A stretch of DNA of 23,732 bases, from contig JASLHL010000092.1 of assembly GCA_030152225.1 (NCBI GenBank), positions 1-23,732 of the forward strand. The letters run 5' to 3'. The DNA comes from Flavobacterium sp. (GTDB lineage: Bacteria > Bacteroidota > Bacteroidia > Flavobacteriales > Flavobacteriaceae). The notes beneath the pieces were generated by a model. The model saw only the letters and a program-made list of their open reading frames with translations, did not search any database and was not told the origin of the DNA. Both the position numbers and the translations under genes were made by a program. Positions 15,926 to 23,732 of this stretch are shown piece after piece. The first letter of the stretch is position 1; each line of letters starts with the position of its first letter.

Positions 15926-18868
15926 ATGAAACAGAAAAATGTTTTCCTACTTGGTATTTTATTGCTGTTAAGTAATGCTGTTTTTGCGCAATACTACAAA
16001 AACCATCATATTGCACCAGCTCCATGGCAGTACTGGAGTACAGCAAATCAGATTGTGATTGGTACGCTGTCCACAGAACCTGTCGAAGTGGTTTTGAAAA
16101 AAAGTGATGGAACGGATTTAACTACTTTAACGGTAACGGTTAATAATCCAGTTTCTTATCGTTTTGTTGGAGAGGCAAATACATTGAACCGAAATGCAAT
16201 AGATACCACCTATGATAACCAAGGATTGTTGGTAGAGGCAAGTGAACCTGTCTTAGTTAATCTTCGCAATATTGCATCGGATGCCACAGTCGGATGGAAT
16301 TCATTGGGTGTTGAAAATATAAAGGGAAATGCATCACTTGTTAGTTTTGGTGAAGAGGGATTAGGTGTAGAATTTCGCCTGGGATACTACAGAGAAAGTA
16401 CACAAGGGCTTTATTTGAATGCACCCGTTTACTCCGTGATGGCAACCGAAGATGAAACAGAGATTGAAGTACAACAAGAGACTGGAGTGAGTACATTTTC
16501 TTTAGATAAAGGACAAAGTAGATTGTTTAAAGCGCCTTTAGGTGCTTATCTGAAAGCAAATAAATCAGTGGTGGTTAATGTTGGGAACTGGGGAGATACA
16601 CCAGGATTATGTGGGCCAGGAGGTGTGAATGGACAAGATGGAACTTTTGATCAGGTCGCACCAGTTCACATGTTAGGAAGTCGCTATTTGGTGGTTCGAG
16701 GAGAAGGATCAATTCCCAATGATACACAACGAAGTCAATTCCTAGGTTCAGAACAAAGTTTAATCGTAGCGACAAAAGACAATACAACTGTTACAATTAG
16801 GAGTTTTACTGCTCAAGGTGTAGCAACAGGAACTCCTGTTACCCAAGTTTTGGCCAATGCAGGGGATTACTATTCCTTCTACCATGGAGACGGAACGAAT
16901 GCCAATTCCTCAAGCTTGATTGTTGCAGATAATGAAGTAATTGTTTACGCAGGAACAGCAGTAGAGTGTGAAACGGATATCTCTACCGTATTACCTATCG
17001 GTGGATGTGCGGGATCAATTAATATACAAACGACAAAATTTGTTAATTACAATGATGGTGGATTGCCTTATATGGGATTTGCGATTATTGAACACCCAAC
17101 ACAACCCGTGTTTATCAATGATCAAAATATTGAAACACTGACTACAAGAACTCGCGTTCCTTTAGGTGATAGCGGATTATACATGATTACGTTTAATCAT
17201 ACCGCTATCGGAAATCCAGCGAATATCGTGTTGAGATCGGATCTACCCTTAACGGTTAGTCTAGTGCAACAAGGAGATGGATTCTCTATGTCTGCTTTTT
17301 TCTCTTCTTTTGGACAAGCAGCACAAGCACCTATAGAAGTCAAACAAAATGAAAATTGTACTGTAAGACTCGAGTCAGAAGAAGATTCTATTGAATATGA
17401 ATGGTTTTTAAATGGAGAATCGATAGAGGTAACAACGGATAATTTTCTGGATGTTATGGAAAGCGGTCTGTATTCAGTGAAGATAAAAAAAGAATGTGGT
17501 TGGAGTAATCGCTCTTTACCATTGGATGTAATCGTTAAACCGTGTACGGATCTCTCTATTACTAAAGCAGTAAAATCACAAGAAGATGGCTATGCTGTTT
17601 TTGTGATTACAGTTAAGAATTTAGATGAGATTTTTACAGATCCTGAAGTATCGATGACAGATGTACTGCCTTCGGGGTATGATTTTGTAAGTTATAGTGC
17701 TGATAAAGGGAATTATGACGCAACAACAGGAAAGTGGACTATTGGTGCGCTTGCTCCTCAAGAAGAAGTACGTATTGAAATCAAAGTGAAAATCAACGAA
17801 AATGGGGAGTATCTCAATATCGCTACAGTAGAGGGCGACAATATTGATCCTCATCCAGACAACAATACCGCAGAAGCAATTGTGGCACTAGGGAAGTTAG
17901 AGTTTACTAAAAAAGTCGTGGTTCGCGAATATAATCGCATTGGCGATAAAATTGAATATGAAATCACGGTGAAAAATATTGGAGAAACAATAGTGAGAGA
18001 TATAGTGCTTACGGATGAGAATGCGGATGTAGGAACACTAGTGCCATCAAATATTACAGAACTAAAACCAGGCGAATCTCAAGCTGTCAAGGCGTATCAT
18101 ACCATTACAGAGGCAGATTTTAATGCAAAAAAAGTAGTCAATCAAGCGGTTCTAGTTGCGCAAACATCAAGTGGAACAATGGAACAACTATCGGATGATC
18201 CTACAACGCCAGAACGCAATGATCCTACCATAGCTGTACTGCTGTATCAAGCGGATTTGCACGCCACAAAAGATGATGGACTGCAGTATTACACCCCAGG
18301 ACAAGAAACAACTTACACGATAGTAGTGGAAAATAAAGGACCTGGTTCTGCTGTTAATGTAGAAGTAGTGGATCAAATGCCAGAAGGTGTACAAGAAATG
18401 CGCTGGTCAAGCTCACAAGGAACTTCTGGAACGGGTGATTTAATTGATACGATTTCTCTATTAGACGTAGGGGATACGGTAAACTATGAAGTGACCTTAA
18501 CGATTCCGCTAAAGCATACACAAACGTTTATCAACGTCGTAACTGTAGAGGCTCCTGACAATGAGGATCCAGTTGAAGCTTGCGATACTTGTAGGGATAT
18601 TAACTACCAGAAAGTATTTATTCCCAAGGGAATTTCACCTAATGGTGATGGATTGAATGACTTCTTAGATTTGAGTAATTACAGCGTCGAAAGTTTGAAA
18701 ATATACAATCGATTAGGTAAATTGGTTTACAAAGCTGGTAAATATGAAAAAGAATGGTATGGTCAATCTGATTCAGGTACTAAATTACTTCCTGTTGGTA
18801 CCTACTTTTACGTGATGCAAAACATTTTGAGAGATACCTATACTGGATGGATCTACTTGCAATATTAA
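15926..18868 (+). CDS. Cell-surface protein with IgGFc-binding-like region, DUF11-type repeats and T9SS type B sorting domain
   Basis: The 980-residue protein starts with a signal peptide (MKQKNVFLLGILLLLSNAVFAQ). Residues about 25-465 form a large beta-rich region resembling the IgGFc-binding-protein N-terminal domain found in Bacteroidota surface proteins (SLIVATKDNTTVTIR, YLVVRGEGS). An Ig-like segment follows (about 467-540), then three DUF11/conserved-repeat-like domains beginning near 541 (DLSITKAV), 658 (LEFTKKV) and 776 (ADLHATKDD), each with TVKN/VVENKGPG and NIATVEG-type motifs. The C-terminus from about 896 (FIPKGISPNGDGLNDFLDL, IYNRLGKLVY, LPVGTYFYV) is a type B T9SS sorting domain. 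The frame is open to a GTG at 15836, but that would hide the signal peptide behind 30 residues, so the ATG at 15926 was chosen. No PorP/SprF gene adjoins it. Ligand unknown. Confidence 0.9.
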   Translation: MKQKNVFLLGILLLLSNAVFAQYYKNHHIAPAPWQYWSTANQIVIGTLSTEPVEVVLKKSDGTDLTTLTVTVNNPVSYRFVGEANTLNRNAIDTTYDNQGLLVEASEPVLVNLRNIASDATVGWNSLGVENIKGNASLVSFGEEGLGVEFRLGYYRESTQGLYLNAPVYSVMATEDETEIEVQQETGVSTFSLDKGQSRLFKAPLGAYLKANKSVVVNVGNWGDTPGLCGPGGVNGQDGTFDQVAPVHMLGSRYLVVRGEGSIPNDTQRSQFLGSEQSLIVATKDNTTVTIRSFTAQGVATGTPVTQVLANAGDYYSFYHGDGTNANSSSLIVADNEVIVYAGTAVECETDISTVLPIGGCAGSINIQTTKFVNYNDGGLPYMGFAIIEHPTQPVFINDQNIETLTTRTRVPLGDSGLYMITFNHTAIGNPANIVLRSDLPLTVSLVQQGDGFSMSAFFSSFGQAAQAPIEVKQNENCTVRLESEEDSIEYEWFLNGESIEVTTDNFLDVMESGLYSVKIKKECGWSNRSLPLDVIVKPCTDLSITKAVKSQEDGYAVFVITVKNLDEIFTDPEVSMTDVLPSGYDFVSYSADKGNYDATTGKWTIGALAPQEEVRIEIKVKINENGEYLNIATVEGDNIDPHPDNNTAEAIVALGKLEFTKKVVVREYNRIGDKIEYEITVKNIGETIVRDIVLTDENADVGTLVPSNITELKPGESQAVKAYHTITEADFNAKKVVNQAVLVAQTSSGTMEQLSDDPTTPERNDPTIAVLLYQADLHATKDDGLQYYTPGQETTYTIVVENKGPGSAVNVEVVDQMPEGVQEMRWSSSQGTSGTGDLIDTISLLDVGDTVNYEVTLTIPLKHTQTFINVVTVEAPDNEDPVEACDTCRDINYQKVFIPKGISPNGDGLNDFLDLSNYSVESLKIYNRLGKLVYKAGKYEKEWYGQSDSGTKLLPVGTYFYVMQNILRDTYTGWIYLQY

Positions 18869-18904
18869 TTTAGTATTCTTACGTTTTTAGTTTATAGTTC
18901 AAAG

Positions 18905-18936
18905 CGCTGTCTTCCAAATGGAAGACAGCGTTTTTG
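18905..18936 (+). terminator. Strong intrinsic terminator
   Basis: An 11-bp perfect stem, CGCTGTCTTCC / GGAAGACAGCG, with loop AAAT (18905-18930) is followed by five T. It ends the transcript of the preceding surface-protein gene (stop at 18868). Apart from the next promoter, the A-rich sequence at 18941-19108 shows no feature. Confidence 0.93.
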
Positions 18937-19108
18937 TTTGTCATTCACTCTGTGAGGGAGTTTACCAAAAAAAATAAAACAAAAAAATAAAATAAAAAGA
19001 GTAGTTGAATAAATGGTAAAAAAAAAGTGAAGTTGATTTGTAATTTTTTAAAAATCAGTAGAATTGTTTCTAATTTTTCTTTTTCACTGTTAAAGTGTGT
19101 ATTAAAAA

Positions 19109-19139
19109 TTTGTCAAATTATTATATATTTTTATATTTA
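19109..19139 (+). promoter_or_regulatory. Bacteroidota-type promoter of the FadL-lipase operon
   Basis: TTTG (19109-19112), exactly 19 bases, then TATATTTA (19132-19139), one mismatch from TAnnTTTG. The ATG lies 29 bp further on. Confidence 0.65.
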
Positions 19140-19168
19140 CTAGATAAGAAATAAAATAATAGTTAATT

Positions 19169-20419
19169 ATGATAAAAAAGGTATTGTCATTATCCCTTCT
19201 AACTTTAATTACCGCATCAACGTATGCAGGAGGTTATAGAGTTAGTATGCAAGGAAACAGACAGCTTGCGATGGGACATGCTGGGGTAGCTGTTATTAGT
19301 AGTGGTGCAGAATCGCTATTTTTCAATCCTGCAGCATCGGTTTATTTGGATGATAAGTTCAATTTCTCTGCGGGGATGAACTATTTGGTTGCTGATACCA
19401 AGTTTCAAAATGAAACATATGGTTGGGAGAATGATACGCGTAATCCTGGAACTCCCTTTTATTTCTATGGAACGTATAAGGCAACGGATTGGTTAACAGT
19501 TGGTCTAGCCGTTTATACGCCTTATGGAAGTGCAGTAGATTGGGATCGCGATTGGCAAGGGTCACATTTAGTCAATAATATTGATCTAAAGGCTTTTTAC
19601 TTTCAACCGACTGTTGCAGTTAAAGTAAGCAAGCATTTTAGTTTCGGTGGGGGACCTATCTTTGTAAATGGTGGCGTTACCTTTGATCGAAATGTGTCGC
19701 GTAGCATGACCAATGAAGAAGGGAAGAGAACAAGTGTAGAAATTGATGCTAAAAACGTTACAGCTTGGGGATGGACTGCGGGGTATCTCGTAAATGTAGA
19801 TGATCACTTGCGTTTGGGTATGAATTACCGATCCGAAATTATCATGAAAGAAAATAGTGGAAAAGCGAAGTTTTCCAATGCACCTGCTTTTGGAGGAGCT
19901 CTATTTCAAGATGGTAAAATTAAAGCAGAAATGCCTTTACCAGCAGAGTTAACGGTTGGAGCTTCATACTCATGGGATAAATGGGTGGTTGCGTTCGATT
20001 ATAACAGAACATTCTGGAAAGTATACGATGCCTTAGTCATAGACTTCGTTGATAGTGCCTTAGGGACATCAGTAAACCCTAGGAATTATAAAGATTCAAG
20101 TACGTATCGAATCGGTGCACAATACGCCCTAAACGATCAATTAACGCTTAGAGCTGGTTGGTATTATGATGAGAGCCCGGTTCAAGAAGGTTATTTCGCA
20201 CCAGAAACACCAAGAAACGACTCGCGTGCCTATACTGGTGGATTGACATATAAGTTTAAAAATGGTATTGGAGTAGATCTCGTATTCTCTTACTTACATT
20301 TTAGCGATACCCATAATTCATACGATTATTATCAAGAAGATGGACAAAATGTTTCATTTGGAGGAACCTATAAATCTGCAGTAACAAGTGGAGGAATTGG
20401 CGTAACTTATAGTTTTTAA
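19169..20419 (+). CDS. OmpP1/FadL family outer-membrane transport protein
   Basis: The 416-residue protein has a signal peptide (about 1-20, ASTYAGG) and the FadL-family N-terminal pattern: a GNR..AMGHAGVA hatch region followed by SLFFNPAASVYL with the conserved N53-P54-A55. The rest is beta-barrel sequence (YFYGTYKATDWLTVGLAVYTPYG, WVVAFDYNRTFWKVYD, GVTYSF with aromatic C-terminus). FadL proteins carry long-chain fatty acids or other hydrophobic compounds across the outer membrane; the substrate here cannot be told. The lipoprotein hydrolase gene starts 18 bp downstream, which suggests that hydrolysis products are imported by this protein. A good promoter precedes it. Slightly shorter than E. 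coli FadL, normal for Flavobacteriaceae. Confidence 0.92.
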   Translation: MIKKVLSLSLLTLITASTYAGGYRVSMQGNRQLAMGHAGVAVISSGAESLFFNPAASVYLDDKFNFSAGMNYLVADTKFQNETYGWENDTRNPGTPFYFYGTYKATDWLTVGLAVYTPYGSAVDWDRDWQGSHLVNNIDLKAFYFQPTVAVKVSKHFSFGGGPIFVNGGVTFDRNVSRSMTNEEGKRTSVEIDAKNVTAWGWTAGYLVNVDDHLRLGMNYRSEIIMKENSGKAKFSNAPAFGGALFQDGKIKAEMPLPAELTVGASYSWDKWVVAFDYNRTFWKVYDALVIDFVDSALGTSVNPRNYKDSSTYRIGAQYALNDQLTLRAGWYYDESPVQEGYFAPETPRNDSRAYTGGLTYKFKNGIGVDLVFSYLHFSDTHNSYDYYQEDGQNVSFGGTYKSAVTSGGIGVTYSF

Positions 20420-20437
20420 TGATTAAATTGATTTAAG

Positions 20438-22057
20438 ATGAAAAGAAAATATTTATATATCGCTCCTCTTTTTGCTTTTATAGTTGCGGCTTGTGAGCCT
20501 TCTATCAAAGATGAAATTAACTCGGAGACGTATTATGCAGGGGAAGCTAATTTCTCTTCCTATGTCGCTATTGGTAACTCATTGACAGCGGGGTATATGG
20601 ATGGAACACTCTACCGTTCAGGTCAAGCGTATTCCTTTCCTTATATTTTAGCACAACAATTTAAAGTTGTTGGAGGAGGTGAATTTACACAACCCCCTTT
20701 AGATGATGATACTAATGATGTGGGAGGTATGTTGATGGCAGGAAACCCAATCCCTGGATTCGATACAAAATTGATCATGAATATGTCGACGAGTAGCCCA
20801 GAAAATAAAAAAGGGGCTGTAACGATGGACGTAACAAAACGAAGCCAAAAAGCCTATCATAATGCAGGAGTACCTGGAGCAAAAACGTTTCATCTACTAG
20901 CACCGGGCTATGGAAGTATAGGGAATTTAGCTGCTGGAAAAGCTAATCCGTACTTTGTGCGTACGGCTACCTCAGATGAAACAACTGTTATGGCAGATGT
21001 TATGACCTTACAACCAACGTTCTTTACCAACTGGATTGGAGCAAATGATGTATTAGCCTATGCGACTTCTGGAGGTGAAGGATTGGATCAAAATGAACAA
21101 GCAAATGGAACCGACCTGACACAATATGGTGGAAATGATATTACTCATGTGGCTGTATTTAAGATGACGTACACAGGTATTATCAATACCTTGACAAGTG
21201 GTGGTGCAAAAGGAGTAGTGGCTACAGTTCCAGACGTAACGACAATTCCGTTCTTTACAACAGTGCCTTATAATCCCATTACAGCGGATGCTGTGGTGAA
21301 ACCAGGTCAAAATCCAGATGAGGTTTTTGGTCAGCTCAATCTTTTGGTTGGAATGTTCAAAGAAATCTTAGGGCAGTTCGGTGAAGGAGATCGCTTGCAG
21401 TTGTTGGATAAAACGAAGGCAAATCCACTGTTGATTCAAGATAAAACGCTAACAAATTTAGAACCCCAAATAGCAGCTACTATAAAGTATTTAGTCGCTA
21501 CTGGTAAATTTCCATTCGATATCTCAGAACAAGAAATCGGATTTATTGCTAAAAGCTTTGGTCAAGCAAGACACGCAACAGCAAAAGATTTAATGCTGTT
21601 GACAAGTAGAGCACAAATTGGCGCAAGTTTTGCAACAGGTAATCCAAAAATGGATGCAATGTTAATAAAAGGAATTACGTTTCCTATTGGCGATGAATAT
21701 GTGCTGAATCAAGTAGAGCAACAAAAAGTTCAAGCGGCTACGATTGCGTTTAATTCGATTATCCGAGGGATAGCAGATGAAAAAGGATTAGCAGTGGCGG
21801 ATATGAATGAATTGTTACACAAAGCTGTAAGTGGTTTAAGAGTAGAAGACGGACAAATTTATACGGCAGATTACTTTAAAGGAATGGGGAACTTAAATAC
21901 AGTGTTATTCTCCTTAGATGGCGTGCATTTGAATCCAAGAGGATATGCCTTTATTGCAGCTGAAATCTTACGTGTAATTAACAGACACTATAAATCAAAT
22001 ATCCCACTAGTAAATCCTGCGGTTTACCCAGGACCAACGCTAGTATTACAAAATTAA
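20438..22057 (+). CDS. SGNH/GDSL hydrolase lipoprotein
   Basis: This 539-residue protein has a lipoprotein signal (MKRKYLYIAPLFAFIVAAC, lipid-modified C19). SGNH blocks are visible: block I AIGNSLTAG with nucleophile S48; block III WIGANDVL with N203; block V DGVHLNPRGY with D494 and H497. Block II Gly was not assigned. The span between blocks is much longer than in small GDSL esterases (450 rather than about 150-200 residues), with insertions around 60-170 and 270-470. After C19 the sequence EPSIKDE contains a K-acidic-acidic motif similar to the surface-export signals described for Bacteroidota lipoproteins, so surface exposure is possible. Expected activity is ester hydrolysis of lipids or acylated glycans. 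Placed between the FadL-like transporter (18 bp) and the small membrane protein (12 bp), it is probably one operon. Confidence 0.9.
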   Translation: MKRKYLYIAPLFAFIVAACEPSIKDEINSETYYAGEANFSSYVAIGNSLTAGYMDGTLYRSGQAYSFPYILAQQFKVVGGGEFTQPPLDDDTNDVGGMLMAGNPIPGFDTKLIMNMSTSSPENKKGAVTMDVTKRSQKAYHNAGVPGAKTFHLLAPGYGSIGNLAAGKANPYFVRTATSDETTVMADVMTLQPTFFTNWIGANDVLAYATSGGEGLDQNEQANGTDLTQYGGNDITHVAVFKMTYTGIINTLTSGGAKGVVATVPDVTTIPFFTTVPYNPITADAVVKPGQNPDEVFGQLNLLVGMFKEILGQFGEGDRLQLLDKTKANPLLIQDKTLTNLEPQIAATIKYLVATGKFPFDISEQEIGFIAKSFGQARHATAKDLMLLTSRAQIGASFATGNPKMDAMLIKGITFPIGDEYVLNQVEQQKVQAATIAFNSIIRGIADEKGLAVADMNELLHKAVSGLRVEDGQIYTADYFKGMGNLNTVLFSLDGVHLNPRGYAFIAAEILRVINRHYKSNIPLVNPAVYPGPTLVLQN

Positions 22058-22069
22058 AAAATAAAATAA

Positions 22070-22426
22070 ATGAGTTTTATCGTTCGATTATTAGTTACAA
22101 CAGCCTTAGTAGTTTTCCTTTGTTGGTTGTTGCCAGGCGTTCACATTACGGGGTGGACCTCCGCGTTGTGGGTGGCTGTAGTGATGGGATTGTTGAATAT
22201 GTTTCTACGACCAGTGCTGGTTTTTATGACACTACCTGCAACAATCGTTACCATGGGGTTATTCCTATTTGTGATCAATGCCATCATCATTATGCTTAGC
22301 GCCTATTTTGTCGATGGATTTCAGGTGAACGGATTTTGGTATGCCTTATTATTCAGCTTGATTCTCGCTTTTTGCCAATCCATCGTAAATGGGATTCTCT
22401 TAAAAGGGGAACCGAGAAACAGGTGA
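22070..22426 (+). CDS. Small four-helix membrane protein, 'phage holin family 4' (YvlD-like)
   Basis: The 118-residue product has four hydrophobic segments (about 4-25, 29-50, 54-80, 87-112). The GLLNMFLRPVLVFMTLPATIVTMGLF segment (its core NMFLRPVLVFMTLPA) and the C-terminal LILAFCQSIVNGIL are typical of the Phage_holin_4_2 / YvlD family. Despite the name, members are widespread chromosomal inner-membrane proteins of unknown function, and there is no phage gene near it. It follows the hydrolase gene by 12 bp and is likely the last gene of that transcript. Confidence 0.85.
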   Translation: MSFIVRLLVTTALVVFLCWLLPGVHITGWTSALWVAVVMGLLNMFLRPVLVFMTLPATIVTMGLFLFVINAIIIMLSAYFVDGFQVNGFWYALLFSLILAFCQSIVNGILLKGEPRNR

Positions 22427-22461
22427 AAAATTTAATAGTTGAAAGACAAACACTTAAAAAG

Positions 22462-22492
22462 TTGGACGGGTTGTAAAAATAATTTATTTTTG
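22462..22492 (+). promoter_or_regulatory. Bacteroidota-type promoter of tig
   Basis: TTG (22462-22464), a 20-base spacer and TATTTTTG (22485-22492), a full match to TAnnTTTG. The ATG of tig lies 32 bp downstream of the -7 element. The -7 element is one arm of the inverted repeat at 22468-22498. Confidence 0.65.
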
Positions 22493-22498
22493 CAACCC
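22468..22498. repeat. Inverted repeat over the tig promoter
   Basis: GGGTTG (22468-22473) and CAACCC (22493-22498) flank TAAAAAT...ATTTTTG, so the arms pair over about 13 bases with one T-G wobble and an AATTT centre. It lies 41 bp after the end of the small membrane protein gene and could be its terminator, an operator for tig, or both. Confidence 0.6.
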
Positions 22499-22524
22499 AA
22501 TTTTATATGTAAATACATCAAAAA

Positions 22525-23732
22525 ATGAATATTACAAGAAATAACGTAGATGCTCTTAATGCAATTGTTACTATTGAACTTGCAAAAGAAGATTACCAAG
22601 GTAATGTAGATACTGTGTTATCTAACTACAAAAAGAACGCCAATGTTCCTGGATTTAGAAAAGGTGCTGTACCTATGAGTTTAATTCTTAAACAATACGG
22701 AAAATCAGTGTTGTTCGAAGAAGTAAACAAAATTTTGCAAGAGAAATTAAACAATTATCTTGTAGATGAAAAATTAGATATTTTAGGAAATCCTCTTCCA
22801 GTAATGAATGAGAACTTTGACTGGGATGCTGATGTATTAAAATTTGATTTCGAATTAGGTTTAGCGCCAGAGTTTTCTCTAGACTTAGAAGGAAAAACAA
22901 ACGTTACTAAATTTAATATCGTTGCTGATGAGGCGATGTTAGATGAACAAGTGGAATATATCCAAAAACAATACGGAAAATTAATTTCTAAAGAAGCAGT
23001 TGAAGAAACTTCTGAATTAGTAGGTACTTTCGTAAACGAAGAAGAAGGAATCAACAAAGACGTAACAATTGCTGTTACAGATTTCAGAACAAAAACAAAC
23101 CAAAAGAAATTCTTAAACAAAAAAGTTGGTGATCAAGTTACAGTAAACACAAAAGGTTTATTTGAAGATGATCACAAATTAATGGATGTTTTAGGAATCG
23201 ATCACGATAAAGTTCACGGATTAGAAGTGGATGTTGTATTTACAATCAACGAAATCAACGAGTCTGAAAAAGCAGAATTAAACCAAGAACTTTTCGATAA
23301 ATTATTCGGTCAAGACGTTGTTACTTCAGTAGAACAATTGAAAGAAAAAATCAAAGAAGATGCAGAAAAACAATTTGCTTCTCAAGCGGATCAAAAATAC
23401 TTAAACGATGTTTTTGAATCCTTGTTAGAAACAACTTCATTTGATTTGCCAGCAGCATTCTTGAAAAAATGGTTAATGACAGCTGGTGAAACAGTAATGA
23501 CAGCTGAAGAAGCTGCTGCTGAGTACGAAAAATCAGAAAAAGGATTACGTTACCAATTGATCGAAGGTAAAGTAATGACACAATATGAGTTACAATTAAC
23601 TTTCGAAGATATCAAAGCGTACACAACGAAGTTGATTAGAGAGCAATTGGCTCAATTTGGTCAAACAGACGCGGATGATAAAACAGTTGAAGATATCGTA
23701 GCAAGAGTAATGTCAAACCAAGATGAGGTAAG
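22525..23732 (+). CDS. tig: Trigger factor (3' end outside window)
   Basis: Trigger factor is the ribosome-bound chaperone that meets nascent chains. The frame is open from the ATG at 22525 to the end of the window, 402 codons of roughly 440-450 expected. The N-terminal ribosome-binding domain is clear: MNITRNNVDALNAIV, then NVPGFRKGAVP with the FRKG signature (F44-G47) that contacts the ribosome, and KQYGKSVLFEEVN. The middle region (about 140-250) takes the place of the FKBP-like domain but is diverged, as is usual in Bacteroidota, with only a weak peptidyl-prolyl isomerase pattern. The helical chaperone domain follows (TSVEQLKEKIKEDAEKQ, LPAAFLKKWLM). A good promoter lies upstream. In related genomes clpP and clpX often come next, but they are not visible here. 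Confidence 0.96.
   Translation, partial: MNITRNNVDALNAIVTIELAKEDYQGNVDTVLSNYKKNANVPGFRKGAVPMSLILKQYGKSVLFEEVNKILQEKLNNYLVDEKLDILGNPLPVMNENFDWDADVLKFDFELGLAPEFSLDLEGKTNVTKFNIVADEAMLDEQVEYIQKQYGKLISKEAVEETSELVGTFVNEEEGINKDVTIAVTDFRTKTNQKKFLNKKVGDQVTVNTKGLFEDDHKLMDVLGIDHDKVHGLEVDVVFTINEINESEKAELNQELFDKLFGQDVVTSVEQLKEKIKEDAEKQFASQADQKYLNDVFESLLETTSFDLPAAFLKKWLMTAGETVMTAEEAAAEYEKSEKGLRYQLIEGKVMTQYELQLTFEDIKAYTTKLIREQLAQFGQTDADDKTVEDIVARVMSNQDEV

Noticed and set aside
22070..22426. Evidence of a prophage from the 'phage holin' family name
   Set aside because: The family is common in bacterial chromosomes and no other phage genes, integrase or attachment site are seen.
22755..23581. Minus-strand frames opposite tig
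   Set aside because: They are antisense shadows of a clear trigger factor gene.

Overview
The window is an AT-rich chromosomal segment of a Bacteroidota bacterium, almost certainly family Flavobacteriaceae (a Myroides/Flavobacterium-type genome; the genus cannot be fixed from sequence alone). The evidence is: two proteins with type B C-terminal sorting domains of the type IX secretion system (T9SS), a PorP/SprF-family protein, tandem OmpH genes behind bamA, promoters of the Bacteroidota TTTG-N19/20-TAnnTTTG type, and almost no Shine-Dalgarno sequences. Most of the window is conserved envelope and housekeeping genes. I see no prophage, insertion sequence, CRISPR array, tRNA or rRNA.

Layout. 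(1) 2-4398, plus strand: the 3' part of a large repeat-built, T9SS-exported surface protein, followed by its probable PorP/SprF-like partner and a strong terminator. (2) 4448-5168: a gamma-carbonic-anhydrase-like protein, a modular tandem repeat that begins inside its last codons, and a bidirectional terminator shared with the convergent murI. (3) 5173-11993, minus strand: an envelope-biogenesis cluster transcribed in the order DUF6089-type barrel protein, uppS, bamA, long ompH, short ompH, then murI after a terminator. (4) 12105-13650, minus strand: an AcuB-like CBS-CBS-ACT protein and NAD kinase. (5) 13745-15231, plus strand and divergent from (4): pdxJ overlapping an alpha/beta hydrolase gene by one base. 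(6) 15232-15925: a long non-coding stretch with terminator, inverted repeat, possible gene remnant, promoter and a structured leader. (7) 15926-18868: a second T9SS type B surface protein, standing alone. (8) 19109-22426: a FadL-family outer-membrane transporter, an SGNH/GDSL-hydrolase lipoprotein and a small four-helix membrane protein. (9) 22462-23732: promoter and 3'-truncated trigger factor gene.

How the genes fit together. The minus-strand cluster joins undecaprenyl-PP synthesis (lipid carrier), D-glutamate supply (peptidoglycan) and outer-membrane protein folding (BamA with two OmpH/Skp-like chaperones). The T9SS pieces supply large cell-surface proteins. FadL plus the lipoprotein hydrolase looks like a pair that releases and imports hydrophobic products at the outer membrane. 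NadK and PdxJ are cofactor enzymes.

No clearly undescribed multi-gene system was found. The most unusual items are the 14/11/8-bp modular repeat that overlaps a stop codon, an OmpH paralogue with a roughly 240-residue charged helix, the two-hairpin leader of the second T9SS protein, and a long inverted repeat sitting on the trigger factor promoter. Several gene starts were moved downstream of the longest open frame, because promoters or terminators overlap the longer versions.
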